The notes beneath the pieces were generated by a model. The model worked only from the letters and a program-made list of their open reading frames with translations, made no database searches and was not told the origin of the DNA. A stretch of DNA of 64,000 bases from Scleromatobacter sp039920745 (lineage in GTDB: Bacteria; Pseudomonadota; Gammaproteobacteria; Burkholderiales; Burkholderiaceae_C): positions 1-64,000 of the forward strand of contig JBDSDD010000037.1 in the NCBI GenBank assembly GCA_039920745.1, in the 5' to 3' direction. Made by a program: the position numbers and the translations under genes. Positions 17,191-26,893 of the stretch are shown here, one piece after another (the stretch's first letter is position 1; every line of letters begins with the position of its first letter).

Positions 17191-18266
17191 CAGGAACGTC
17201 CTGCCCGGTTGCTGCGCTTGCCTTCCTGGAACGTCGCAGGCGCCGGCGCCGATGCGGGCACAGGCCGTTCGACACGTTCGGCCGGCGCCGGCAGGTCGCC
17301 CCGCGAGGCGGCCTCGTAGGCCTCGACGATGCGCGCCACCAGCGGATGGCGCACGACGTCGGCCGAACCGAACTGCGTCATCGCGATGCCGGCGACGTCG
17401 CGCAGGATCTCCGACGCGTCAGCCAGCCCGCTGCGCGCCCCGCGCGGCAGGTCGACCTGGGTCAAGTCGCCTGTGACGACGGCCTTGGTGCCGAAGCCGA
17501 TGCGCGTGAGAAACATCTTCATCTGCTCGGGCGTGGCGTTCTGCGCCTCGTCCAGGATCACGAACGCGTGGTTGAGCGTGCGGCCGCGCATGAACGCCAG
17601 CGGTGCGATCTCGATGGCGCCGCGCTCGAAGGCCTTGGTCACGCGCTCGTAGCCCATCAGGTCGTGCAGCGCGTCGTACAGCGGGCGCAGGTACGGGTCG
17701 ACCTTCTGCGACAGGTCGCCAGGCAGGAAGCCCAGGCGCTCGCCGGCCTCCACCGCGGGGCGCGTCAGCACGATGCGCTGGACGCTTGCGCGCTCGAGCG
17801 CGTCGACCGCGCAGGCGACCGCCAGAAAGGTCTTGCCGGTGCCGGCCGGGCCCAGGCCCACGGTGATGTCGTGCGACAGGATCTGGCGCAGGTACTGCAC
17901 CTGGTTGGGCGTGCGGCCGACCAGGTTGGAGCGCCGCGTGTGCAGGACGATCTCGCCGCCGGCCGCGGCCTCGGCGGGCGCCACCGGCTTGGCGTGGCCC
18001 TGGATCACGTCGCGCTGCGCATCGTGGAGCATCAGCTGCAACTGCTCCTCGTCGATCGGGCGGCCGCTGCGGTCGTACAGCGCCTCGATCAGTGCCAGGG
18101 CGCGCGGCGCCTGCAGCTTGCCGCCCTCGACGCGGAAGTGCTCCTGGCGTCGCGTGATGACGACGTTGAGCCCCTGCTCGATCGCGCGCAGGTTCTCGTC
18201 GAGGACGCCGCACACATGCGCGAGGCGTTCATTGTCAGGGGGGGAAAAGGCGCGGCGGACGATCAC
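17190..18266 (-). CDS. phoH: PhoH-like ATPase
   Basis: A 358-aa cytoplasmic ATPase of the PhoH/YbeZ group that works with YbeY in RNA processing. Walker A is GPAGTGKT (139-146), preceded by the family's TPNQVQYL stretch, and Walker B is FVILDEAQN. The first codon is GTG at 18264-18266. The C-terminal 40 residues are proline- and alanine-rich and probably unstructured. The gene is divergent from ruvA with 60 bp between the starts. Confidence 0.95.
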   Translation of the reverse strand: MIVRRAFSPPDNERLAHVCGVLDENLRAIEQGLNVVITRRQEHFRVEGGKLQAPRALALIEALYDRSGRPIDEEQLQLMLHDAQRDVIQGHAKPVAPAEAAAGGEIVLHTRRSNLVGRTPNQVQYLRQILSHDITVGLGPAGTGKTFLAVACAVDALERASVQRIVLTRPAVEAGERLGFLPGDLSQKVDPYLRPLYDALHDLMGYERVTKAFERGAIEIAPLAFMRGRTLNHAFVILDEAQNATPEQMKMFLTRIGFGTKAVVTGDLTQVDLPRGARSGLADASEILRDVAGIAMTQFGSADVVRHPLVARIVEAYEAASRGDLPAPAERVERPVPASAPAPATFQEGKRSNRAGRS

Positions 18267-18326
18267 GTGGCTTGGTCTGGCGAAAAGGGGCGAGGCGCGA
18301 TTGTCCGCTCATCCGATAATCGCCGC

Positions 18327-18899
18327 ATGATCGGTCGTCTCACGGGCATCATCGCGGAAAAAACGCCCCCGCAGGTTCTGCTCGACGTCCAGGGCGTCGG
18401 CTACGAGGTCGACGTGCCCATGAGCACGTTCTGCAACCTGCCCGGGCTGGGCGAACGCGTCACGCTGCTCACGCATTTCGTCGTGCGCGAAGATGCGCAG
18501 CAACTGTTCGCCTTCCTCACCGCCGAGGAGCGTGCCACGTTCCGGATGCTGATCAAGATCTCGGGCGTCGGCCCACGCACGGCGCTGGGCATCCTCTCGG
18601 GCCTGTCGGTCAGCGACCTCGCCGGCGCCGTCGCGCGCCAGGAAGGCGGCAGGCTGCAGAAGGTGCCGGGCATCGGCAAGAAGACGGCCGAGCGCCTGCT
18701 GCTGGAGCTCAAGGGCAAGCTGGGCCCCGAGCTCGCGGCCAGCGGCGCGAGCATCGCCAGCGACGCGCAGGGCGACATCGTGCAGGCGCTGATCGCCCTC
18801 GGCTACAACGAGAAGGAGGCGGCGATGGCGATCAAGAATCTGCCCAAGGACGTCGGGGTGAGCGACGGCATCAAGCTGGCGATGAAAGCGCTGTCCTAG
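18327..18899 (+). CDS. ruvA: Holliday junction branch migration protein RuvA
   Basis: A 190-aa protein that binds Holliday junctions and loads RuvB. The N-terminal OB fold (MIGRLTGIIAEK), the two helix-hairpin-helix segments (ISGVGPRTALGILSGL and VPGIGKKTAERLLLELK) and the C-terminal RuvB-contacting domain (ALIALGYNEKEA) are all present. Its stop codon overlaps the stop of the convergent copper-chaperone gene by four bases. ruvB is not directly downstream but follows that gene. Confidence 0.97.
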   Translation: MIGRLTGIIAEKTPPQVLLDVQGVGYEVDVPMSTFCNLPGLGERVTLLTHFVVREDAQQLFAFLTAEERATFRMLIKISGVGPRTALGILSGLSVSDLAGAVARQEGGRLQKVPGIGKKTAERLLLELKGKLGPELAASGASIASDAQGDIVQALIALGYNEKEAAMAIKNLPKDVGVSDGIKLAMKALS

Positions 18900-19321
18900 T
18901 TCAGTTTCGCGGTGGCCTGGAAATTTACCGTCTGACGCTTGCCCTTCGAGTCCTCGACGACCAGCTTGATCGGCACCACGTCGCCCGCCTTCAGCGGCGC
19001 CTTCAGGCCCGTCAGCATCAGGTGGTAGCCGCTGGGCTTGAATTCCACCGGCTTGCCGGCGGGCAGCGGCAGCGCCGCCACGTCGCGCATCTTCATCATG
19101 TCGCCGTCCATCTTCATCTCGTGCACTCCCACCGAGGCGGCGATGGGCGAACTGGCGTCGACCAGCTTGCCGCCCTGCACGGAGGTGATCGTCAGGTAGG
19201 CGGCGCTGGTGGTCTGCTGCGCGACGGTCGTGCGCACCCAGGCCTTGTCGACGCTGACCTGTGCGTGGGCGGCGGTGGTGGCCAGGAGGCAAGTTGCGGC
19301 GAGGAGGGCTAGTTTGTTCAT
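18896..19321 (-). CDS. Periplasmic copper chaperone PCuAC
   Basis: A 141-aa secreted protein (signal peptide MNKLALLAATCLLATTAAHA) of the PCu(A)C family, which delivers Cu(I) to the CuA centre of cytochrome c oxidase. The copper ligands fit the pattern H-x-M, M and H-x-M in VGVHEMKMDGDMMKMR and SGYHLMLTGL. It sits on the minus strand between ruvA and ruvB and overlaps the ruvA stop by four bases (CTAG). No cytochrome oxidase gene is in the window. Confidence 0.93.
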   Translation of the reverse strand: MNKLALLAATCLLATTAAHAQVSVDKAWVRTTVAQQTTSAAYLTITSVQGGKLVDASSPIAASVGVHEMKMDGDMMKMRDVAALPLPAGKPVEFKPSGYHLMLTGLKAPLKAGDVVPIKLVVEDSKGKRQTVNFQATAKLN

Positions 19322-19421
19322 CGGGAGGAATCGTACGCGAGCCCGGATGGAGGCGCGGCGGCGCCCGAAGTTCCCGCCGGCAGGCCGACTGCAAGCGGTT
19401 CCGGCGAGCCATAATTACTGA

Positions 19422-20510
<1,089 letters not shown>

Positions 20511-20513
20511 GGG

Positions 20514-21215
20514 TCAGTCGGTGCGGGCCGCCAGAGCCGCCGCCACCGGCATCCGATCCGCCGACTCGTCCAGCGTCGGCGCCCCGACGTCCAGATGGCT
20601 GGTGTCGTTCCAGCCCACCATCGTCAAGCCGGACGACGTGTGCAGCAGCCGGTTGATCGCGGCGTTGTCGAGTTGCCAGATGCGTGGCGCGTCGAGCGGC
20701 ACGCGTGCACCGGCGCGGTAGAGGCAGTCGAGCACGCCGCCGTGGGCCACCAGCACCACCGTCTTGCCGGCGTGGCGCTCGGCGATGCGCAGCGTGGCCT
20801 CGACGCAGCGTGCGTAGAACACCGTCAGCGATTCGCCGTCACCAGTGGGGCCCGGCGCGAATTCGGGGTCGCGGCTTTTCCAGCGGGCAGACAACGCGGG
20901 CCAGCGCTCGGCGACCTCGGTGTGCGTCATGCCCTGGAAGCCACCGAAGCTGCGTTCGCGCAGGCCGGAGTCGAGTTCGAGCGGGATGCGGTTGAACGAC
21001 GCGATCGCCTGCGCGGTGGCCTGCGCGCGCGCGAGGTCGCTGCTGACGACGACGTCGGGGTGATCCTCCGCGAGCCAGTGCGCCGTGCGGCGCGCTTGCT
21101 CCTGGCCGCGCGCGTTGAGCGGGATGTCCAGTTGGCCCTGCAGGCGGGCCTCGACGTTCCAGGCGGTCTCGCCGTGTCGTACCGCGATCAGTCGCGTCGC
21201 ATCCCCATGACTCAT
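20514..21215 (-). CDS. Histidine phosphatase family protein
   Basis: A 233-aa protein of the phosphoglycerate-mutase-like superfamily. The catalytic motif is VRHGETAWN near residue 13, with LRERSFGGFQGM carrying the second acidic residue and LVAHGGVLD the second histidine. Such proteins include CobC, GpmB and broad phosphatases; the substrate cannot be told from sequence. It ends 4 bp from the ruvB stop in a convergent arrangement and lies 7 bp downstream of the DUF1840 gene, with which it is probably co-transcribed. Confidence 0.9.
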   Translation of the reverse strand: MSHGDATRLIAVRHGETAWNVEARLQGQLDIPLNARGQEQARRTAHWLAEDHPDVVVSSDLARAQATAQAIASFNRIPLELDSGLRERSFGGFQGMTHTEVAERWPALSARWKSRDPEFAPGPTGDGESLTVFYARCVEATLRIAERHAGKTVVLVAHGGVLDCLYRAGARVPLDAPRIWQLDNAAINRLLHTSSGLTMVGWNDTSHLDVGAPTLDESADRMPVAAALAARTD

Positions 21216-21222
21216 CGGATTC

Positions 21223-21528
21223 TCACGCTCCCCAGACGATCGGTTGTTTCTCGGCCAGCGCGCGCTTCATCATCTCAACCATCGGCCACACGCGCTGGCG
21301 CAGGCCGACGGTGTCGGCCCGGGGCGAACCTTCGTCGGCGTCATCGGCGGGCTTCGGGCTCTCCGTGGCGACAGCAGACTCCAGCGCGCTCATCGCAGCC
21401 GACATCTGCTCGACTTCGATGATGCCTTGGGCCGACGGCGACTTGCCGATCAGCGTCAATACGCGATCGCCGACCGGCTGCGTCATGATCAGGTCACCGG
21501 TGGCCTGGCTCTTGAATTTGTACATCAT
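21223..21528 (-). CDS. DUF1840 protein
   Basis: A 101-aa cytoplasmic protein of the DUF1840 family, found mainly in betaproteobacteria. The N-terminus MYKFKSQATGDLIMTQPVG and the end MVEMMKRALAEKQPIVWG are the family hallmarks. No function is known. Two ATG codons in a row (21523-21528) could start it. The phosphatase gene follows by 7 bp. Confidence 0.92.
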   Translation of the reverse strand: MMYKFKSQATGDLIMTQPVGDRVLTLIGKSPSAQGIIEVEQMSAAMSALESAVATESPKPADDADEGSPRADTVGLRQRVWPMVEMMKRALAEKQPIVWGA

Positions 21529-21540
21529 GGTGGTGTGCCC

Positions 21541-21575
21541 AATAAAAAAAAGCGGCCAAGGATTACCCTGGCCGC
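21541..21575 (-). terminator. Rho-independent terminator after DUF883 gene
   Basis: A stem of GCGGCCA (21552-21558) pairing with TGGCCGC (21569-21575) is followed on the minus strand by a run of T residues (21541-21551). This ends transcription of the DUF883 gene before the DUF1840 gene. Confidence 0.88.
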
Positions 21576-21634
21576 GATTGTCCGCGATTGGCTCAAGGGT
21601 TCGTCGCGAACCGCCGAGCGTTTCGAGGGGTTGA

Positions 21635-22009
21635 TCAGCGATTGCGACGGATGCGCACCACTTCGACCAGCGCGATGACGGCTGCGCCGACGGCCGCGGC
21701 GATCAGCAGCGACTTGATCGGCTCGTCGGAAACGTAGCCACGCGTCGAATCGACTGCCTTCTGGCCGCGTTCCTTCAGTGCCGCAGCCTGCTCGCGAGCG
21801 GAGTCGTAGCCGTCGTTGGCGTAGCCGCGGGCACGCTCGCTCCAACGCGACAGCGCTGGCTTGGCATCGCCGTAGGCGCTCGTCAGGCCGTCGACGGCGC
21901 TGCCGATGGCGGCTTGGGCGTCGCGTTCGGCGGACTTCAGGGAAGCCGCGGCGCGATTGAAGTGCTCGGACGTGGTGGCCGATGCGTTGGACAGTGAGGT
22001 TTCAGACAT
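21635..22009 (-). CDS. DUF883 (ElaB/YqjD-type) ribosome- or membrane-associated protein
   Basis: A 124-aa protein with a long helical N-terminal region rich in Ala, Asp and Arg and a C-terminal membrane segment (SLLIAAAVGAAVIALVEVV) followed by basic residues. This layout matches the DUF883 family, which in enterobacteria anchors ribosomes to the inner membrane in stationary phase. It is a single-gene unit closed by a T-run terminator; an RpoS-type control is likely from the family but not shown by the sequence. Confidence 0.85.
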   Translation of the reverse strand: MSETSLSNASATTSEHFNRAAASLKSAERDAQAAIGSAVDGLTSAYGDAKPALSRWSERARGYANDGYDSAREQAAALKERGQKAVDSTRGYVSDEPIKSLLIAAAVGAAVIALVEVVRIRRNR

Positions 22010-22249
22010 GTTGGAACTCCTGGAGAGGTTGGATTTCGTTGCAGTGGCCGGGGGTGACGGCCAAAGCTCTGAAGAGACAATTTGAGTGTGCGCGACAGGC
22101 CTGCGTTTGCGGGTAGGGCTGGGTCGTGCCTGCGTGTCGGGCAGCCACGGGCCGCAGCGTAGGACGGCAACTACAGAGCAATCAGCATGCGCGCTTGCGC
22201 TGCGCGGCGGGGGAGAAACCGCTCTCTCGACGCATGTTTGCGCCGCAGC

Positions 22250-22726
22250 TCAATGCGGCAGTTCGCCCGCCTCGCGCGTCGACAGGTCGATGCAGTACGC
22301 GACCAGCAGGTCGATGTCGCGCGACTTGTCGAACACGCGATCGGCGCCGCTCGCCAGGCAACGCGCCTGCATCTCGTCGGTGGCGTAGTTGCTGAGCACG
22401 ACCAGCGCGGCATCTGGCCGCTTGCGGCGCGCCGCAGCGATGACTCCCAAGCCTGAGCCGGTGCGCAGGAAGATGTCGATGATCACGAGATCGCAGCGCT
22501 CGCCGTTGGCCGCCAGCCACTCGACCGCGACGCTCTCGTCGGCCGCTGTGCCCAACACGTGCACCGGCGCCAACTCCTCCAGCGCGGCGATCAAGCTCTC
22601 CAGAACGATGACGTTGTCCTCGACGACGTAGACATCCAGCGTCCGCTCGGGCAAGTCGCGATCGCTCGCGTGGGGCCGCGCGGCGGCACCTGCGGCGTTG
22701 GTGAGGGCGCCCCGGTGCTGAATCAT
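22250..22726 (-). CDS. Single-domain response regulator
   Basis: A 158-aa protein with one receiver domain (about 30-150) and no output domain. The acidic pair is in YVVEDN (Glu36, Asp37), the phosphoacceptor Asp84 is in LVIIDIFLRTGSG, and the switch serine and lysine are in VVLSNYAT and FDKSRD. The start ATG at 22724-22726 overlaps the stop of the upstream small gene (ATGA), so the two are translationally coupled. No kinase is nearby. The first 30 residues are a flexible arm. Confidence 0.85.
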   Translation of the reverse strand: MIQHRGALTNAAGAAARPHASDRDLPERTLDVYVVEDNVIVLESLIAALEELAPVHVLGTAADESVAVEWLAANGERCDLVIIDIFLRTGSGLGVIAAARRKRPDAALVVLSNYATDEMQARCLASGADRVFDKSRDIDLLVAYCIDLSTREAGELPH

Positions 22727-22983
22727 TGGCTCGCTCGTCGGGCGGTGGTGTCGATGCGAGCCAGCCAGTCGGCGCGCTCGATCAAGGCCTTGCCGTCGGC
22801 TTCGTCCAGGCACTCGTCGGCGTCGCGACCGTCCATCACACAACGCTGTGCCTCGGCGCTCAGCAGCGACGCCGGTGCCTGCGCTTCGAGTACGAGGTCA
22901 TGCGGCACGGCGGTGGCAAGGAACAGCGTGGAAACCACCGCGGTGACGACGGGCAGCACGTTGCGCACGCAAAGGACGGACAT
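22723..22983 (-). CDS. Small exported protein coupled to the response regulator
   Basis: An 86-aa protein. The N-terminal hydrophobic stretch LPVVTAVVSTLFLATAVP could be a signal peptide or membrane anchor. The mature part is acidic and holds two cysteines (QRCVMDGRDADECLDE) that could form a disulfide outside the cytoplasm. It overlaps the response-regulator start by 4 nt. I do not recognise a family; a role in signalling to the regulator is only suggested by the coupling. Confidence 0.6.
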   Translation of the reverse strand: MSVLCVRNVLPVVTAVVSTLFLATAVPHDLVLEAQAPASLLSAEAQRCVMDGRDADECLDEADGKALIERADWLARIDTTARRASQ

Positions 22984-23160
22984 GGGACACAGCTTTCAAG
23001 GGTTTCGATATCGACATCCCGAGAATGCGCCGATTGTTCGACCGTGGATGCCGGCCGGTGTCCCGATGCCCTGTAGTGCCTGTCCTACGTGCGCCAGCGG
23101 CACTGTCGTGCGAGGATCATGATTGCAAGCGGCGACACCCTGCCGCACGGAGGATTCCCC

Positions 23161-23331
23161 ATGAGCACGCCCACCACCCCCTCGTCACCCAAGCCCGCCC
23201 TCGCGGGCACGCGCGCGACGCCCACGCCGCTCGCGCCCACGCACGCGGGCACGGCGCCCGGCGAGGATCTCGACCTGGAAGAAGACGTCGCCCCCAACCT
23301 CGGTGGCGAAGACCAGATGCAGGACGCCTGA
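23161..23331 (+). CDS. Small acidic Pro/Thr-rich protein
   Basis: A 56-aa ORF whose ATG follows GGAGG at good spacing (23151-23155). The first half is rich in Pro, Thr and Ala and basic; the second half is strongly acidic (GEDLDLEEDVAPNLGGEDQ). It is probably unstructured. An in-frame upstream ATG at 23089 has no ribosome site. I know of no family; it may be a small stress or regulatory protein. Confidence 0.55.
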   Translation: MSTPTTPSSPKPALAGTRATPTPLAPTHAGTAPGEDLDLEEDVAPNLGGEDQMQDA

Positions 23332-23351
23332 GACGGCGGCCACTGGCGCCG

Positions 23352-25415
23352 TCAGAGCCTTCGCTGCGAAGCCGGCAGGCTGAACCAGGACTCGAGCGCG
23401 CGCTCTTCCATCCAGAACCCCAGGCGCCGTCCCTGCAGGCCGTCGCAACCAGCGGCGATCAGTGCAGCGCATTGCAGCTCGGTGTCGGCGCCGTTGGCAT
23501 GCACCTCCAACTGCATCGCGTGGACAAGTTGCACCAGCGCTGGCACCCAACGCGCCTCTGCACCCGCACCGGCGCAGGCCTGCGACAGCGTCGCGTCGAG
23601 CTTCACGCCGGCGAACGGCAGCCGTTGCAGCGACGCGAGCGAGCTGGTGCCGACGCCGAAGCCGTCGAGCATCACGCGGATGCCCTGGCGAGCCAGCGAG
23701 CGCACTGCGGCGAGGGCCGCGTCCGGGTCGACCTGGAGTACGGACTCGCCGACGTCGATTTCCAGATCCTGGGGCGCGCAACCCGCGGCCTCCAGCGCGG
23801 CGGCCACGCGACGGGCGTAACCCGGTTGCGTCAGCTGCCAATCGGAGACGTTGATGTTCAGGCGCAGCGGATGTCCCGCGGCGCGCCAGCGGCCTTGCTG
23901 CAGCAGGCCATGCTCCAGCACCCAGTCGTCGAGCGCGCCGACCAGGCCGCGCTCCTCGGCGACGCCCATGGACTGGCTCGCGGCGACTTCGCCGAGCTCA
24001 CGGTCGCGCCAGCGCAGGGCAACCTCCAGCGCGATGGCCAAGCCGGTCTGGGTGTCGAAGCGCGGCTGCGCAGCCAGGCGGAAGCGGCCTTCGTCGGCGG
24101 CGCGCATCAGGCCGGCCTCGACGCGGTCGCGCCGGCGCTGCCAGGACTCGAAACCGAACTTGTGCACCGCGAATGACGAGCGGCTGGCCTGTTGAGCGCG
24201 ATGCATCGCGATCTCGACGTGACGCAGGATCTCGTCGCCCGACAGACCAGCCCCGGGATAGGTGCCGATGCCGATCGCCACCGGCACGCCGGCGACGCGC
24301 TCCTGCGATTCGATCAGGCGCTTGGCCGCGGCCTCGGCGCCCACCTCGCTGGCGTAGTCGATCAGCACGCCGAAGCGGCTGCCGCCCAGGCGCGCGCAGT
24401 AGTGCGGCTGGCGGATCGAGCCGCGCACCTGGCCGGCCAACTCGGACAACCGGCGCGCCCCAGCGGCGCTGTCGCCGCCTTCGCCGAACAGCGCGTCGCG
24501 ATTGAACTCGATGCACAGCACGGCGAAGCCGGCGCTCTGGCGACCCGAACCCAGTGCCTCCTCCAGCGTCGTCAGGAAGCCAGTGCGGTTGGGCAGGTGG
24601 GTGAGCTGGTCGATGCCCTGGTTGCCCTGCTCACGCGCCACGCCTGGGCGGCGCGGGTTGGTCTCGCGAAACGAGAACACGCGGCCGATCGGTCGTCCGT
24701 GGCTCCACTGCGGCTGACCGTGGCGCTCGATGACGGCACCGTTGACGTGCGCGATCTCGTCGTGCGCCTCGGCCAGCGTGTGCGCATAGACATCCTCCAG
24801 CCGGCGGTCGTAGGCGTCGACGTCCATCACGTTCATGCGCACCCATTCGTGCACGGCGCGGTCGTCGCCGCCGTGCAGCACGGCGTCGGGCAGCGCCCAC
24901 ATGCGCGCGAAGCGGCGGTTGAACGCGCGGATCTTGCCGTGCAGGTCGGTGACGAGGATGGCGTCGGCCGTGGCCTCCAGCGTGGCGCGCAGCTCGGCCA
25001 GCGCGGTTTCGCGCTCGACCTCGATGCGCTGCTCGCGGCTGCGGTCGCGCACCTGCACGAGGTACAGCGCGCAGCCGTCGGCCAGCCAAACGGGCGCGAT
25101 GCGGCGCGACACCGCGCAGGTGCGTCCGCTGGGCAGGTGCAGTTCGGCGTCGCTGTCGAGCACCGCGGCTGCGCCGCAGCGCACGCCGTCCCAGAACGCC
25201 ATGTCCTCGAGATCGGTGATCGCGTCCTCGGCGTCCAGACCCTCGAGATCCTTGCGCTCCAGCAGCTCCTCGGCCTCGACGTTGGCGGCCAGGATGTGGC
25301 CCTGCGCCGCGTCGACGATCCAGGCGGCGTGGCCCATCGCAGCCATCGCCGCGAGGATGCCGGCAAACGATTCCTTCGCCGTGGTCTGTGCCAGGAGCGG
25401 CTGGGTGGCGGTCAT
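23352..25415 (-). CDS. PAS-GGDEF-EAL protein with degenerate motifs
   Basis: A 687-aa cytoplasmic protein: a PAS-like sensor region (about 20-130), a second PAS (about 140-250), a GGDEF-type domain (about 270-430) and an EAL-type domain (about 440-687). The cyclase signature is GGSRF rather than GGDEF. The phosphodiesterase signature reads EVALRW rather than EALLRW, and the metal-binding DDFG is DGFG, while the NxS (NINVS), late QG and Lys positions remain. It probably neither makes nor breaks c-di-GMP efficiently and may instead bind it or regulate partners. Its ATG overlaps the stop of the HD-GYP gene (ATGA). Confidence 0.85.
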   Translation of the reverse strand: MTATQPLLAQTTAKESFAGILAAMAAMGHAAWIVDAAQGHILAANVEAEELLERKDLEGLDAEDAITDLEDMAFWDGVRCGAAAVLDSDAELHLPSGRTCAVSRRIAPVWLADGCALYLVQVRDRSREQRIEVERETALAELRATLEATADAILVTDLHGKIRAFNRRFARMWALPDAVLHGGDDRAVHEWVRMNVMDVDAYDRRLEDVYAHTLAEAHDEIAHVNGAVIERHGQPQWSHGRPIGRVFSFRETNPRRPGVAREQGNQGIDQLTHLPNRTGFLTTLEEALGSGRQSAGFAVLCIEFNRDALFGEGGDSAAGARRLSELAGQVRGSIRQPHYCARLGGSRFGVLIDYASEVGAEAAAKRLIESQERVAGVPVAIGIGTYPGAGLSGDEILRHVEIAMHRAQQASRSSFAVHKFGFESWQRRRDRVEAGLMRAADEGRFRLAAQPRFDTQTGLAIALEVALRWRDRELGEVAASQSMGVAEERGLVGALDDWVLEHGLLQQGRWRAAGHPLRLNINVSDWQLTQPGYARRVAAALEAAGCAPQDLEIDVGESVLQVDPDAALAAVRSLARQGIRVMLDGFGVGTSSLASLQRLPFAGVKLDATLSQACAGAGAEARWVPALVQLVHAMQLEVHANGADTELQCAALIAAGCDGLQGRRLGFWMEERALESWFSLPASQRRL

Positions 25416-26689
25416 GCCGCCGCCTCTTCCCGGGCGTCTTCCTGGGGCGTGCTTTCCACGTCGAAGAAGTACGAGATGCGCTGACGCGGCTTCAGGTAGT
25501 CGACGGCGCGCGTGGGCAGTTGCACCGGCTTGAGGCTGCGGCGGATGCCCAGTTGCGGGATCTGCTCGAGATCGAGATGGAGGGCGTCCTCGACGGCGAC
25601 AGCCGGATCGTAGACCAGCACCCGCGGCTTGAGCGGATGCGCGGCGTTGACGGTCATCACCATCGCGAAGCGCTCGTCGCTGAGCTGCACCACCGAGCCC
25701 GGCGGGTAGATGCCCATCATCTTGATGAAGCCGCTCAACAGGGTCTCGTCGAACTTCGAGCGGCACTGGGCGAACAGACGCGAGAGGGCTTCGTGCGGCG
25801 TGATGGACTGCGCCGGCAACGCGGCGTTGCACAGGTTGTCGTAGCGATTGACCAGCGCCACGATGCGCGCGGGCAGCGACATCCGCGGCAACATCAAGGC
25901 GCTCGGGAAGCCGCTGCCGTCCGCGAGCTCGTGGTGCTGCGCGATGACCAGTTGCGCGTCGGACGACAGGCCCATGCGACGGCCCAGGATCAGGCCCTGG
26001 GCGACGTGGTCGCGGTACAGTGCGGCCTCGCCGGAATTGAAGTCCTCGCGTGCGAGGCGCACGCGATCGGGCAGCGCGATCTTGCCGACGTCGTGCATCA
26101 ATGCGCCGACGCCAAGCTCCATCAGCACGTTGGCAGGCACCGCGAGCTGGCGGCCCAGCATCAGCGAAACGACGGTCACATTGAGCGAATGGGCGGCGTG
26201 GCGGTCGCTGGACATCTCGCCCAGGATGCGCAGGCACGGCTCGCCTTCGACCAGCATCTTGTCGAGCAGCGCCTTCGCGAGCTGCTGCGCGTCGGCGTTG
26301 GCCTGCGTGGGGTCGGTCATGACCTTGTCGTTGGTGCGGCGCAGGTCGCGGCAGGCTTCGGTGAACTGGCGTTCGCAACGCGCGGCGATCTCCATCTGCG
26401 CGTTCAGCGCGAGCTTGGCGAGCTGTCGGGCGTCCAGCGGCTGGGGCGCCTCCTCGGCCAGCTGGCTGTCGGCGCCGCCGGCGGCGACGGCTTCGACGGC
26501 CGGTTGCTCGATGTCGCTGCGTTCCGGGCTCCACGCGAGGTGGGCGAGGCCCAGCGAGCGGATCGTCTCGATCTGCTCGTTGGACGTCAGCTTGAAGCTC
26601 GACAGCGGGAACGGGTGCGACATCCAGCCGACGTTCAGATGAACGAACATGCCGATGCGCAGGGCGCTCGCTTGGATAGGGGTCGTCAT
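25412..26689 (-). CDS. HD-GYP domain protein (putative c-di-GMP phosphodiesterase)
   Basis: 425 aa, cytoplasmic. An N-terminal DUF3391-like region (residues 1-130, ending in RRTNDKVM) precedes the HD-GYP domain. The metal site has HD at 199-200 (LMHDVGKIALPD), a His in RDHVAQG, and HHELADGSG at 252-260. The GYP triad reads GFP, a common conservative change, so activity against c-di-GMP is plausible. It is the first gene of a two-gene unit with the GGDEF-EAL protein, so the pair may form one signalling module. Confidence 0.9.
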   Translation of the reverse strand: MTTPIQASALRIGMFVHLNVGWMSHPFPLSSFKLTSNEQIETIRSLGLAHLAWSPERSDIEQPAVEAVAAGGADSQLAEEAPQPLDARQLAKLALNAQMEIAARCERQFTEACRDLRRTNDKVMTDPTQANADAQQLAKALLDKMLVEGEPCLRILGEMSSDRHAAHSLNVTVVSLMLGRQLAVPANVLMELGVGALMHDVGKIALPDRVRLAREDFNSGEAALYRDHVAQGLILGRRMGLSSDAQLVIAQHHELADGSGFPSALMLPRMSLPARIVALVNRYDNLCNAALPAQSITPHEALSRLFAQCRSKFDETLLSGFIKMMGIYPPGSVVQLSDERFAMVMTVNAAHPLKPRVLVYDPAVAVEDALHLDLEQIPQLGIRRSLKPVQLPTRAVDYLKPRQRISYFFDVESTPQEDAREEAAA

Positions 26690-26893
26690 TCGAATCTTCC
26701 CTTACCGCCCACATCTCTTGCGGGTGGTTTCTTTCTCTCGGTGGAATCGGCCAAATCCCCGCCCGACTTGAGCGGACAGATCCCTTCAAAAGCCGGAGCC
26801 GCACCGAAAACGCGCAAAATCTCCACGAACGGAGCCTTTGCGTGAATAAATGTTCTACATGCGAACACTTTGAATCCTATTGAGACGCCCAAC

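Noticed and set aside
23352..26804. Single 1150-codon frame on the minus strand
   Set aside because: The frame runs through the HD-GYP gene in another phase and only happens to stay open. The HD-GYP frame and the ATGA junction at 25412-25415 are much better supported.
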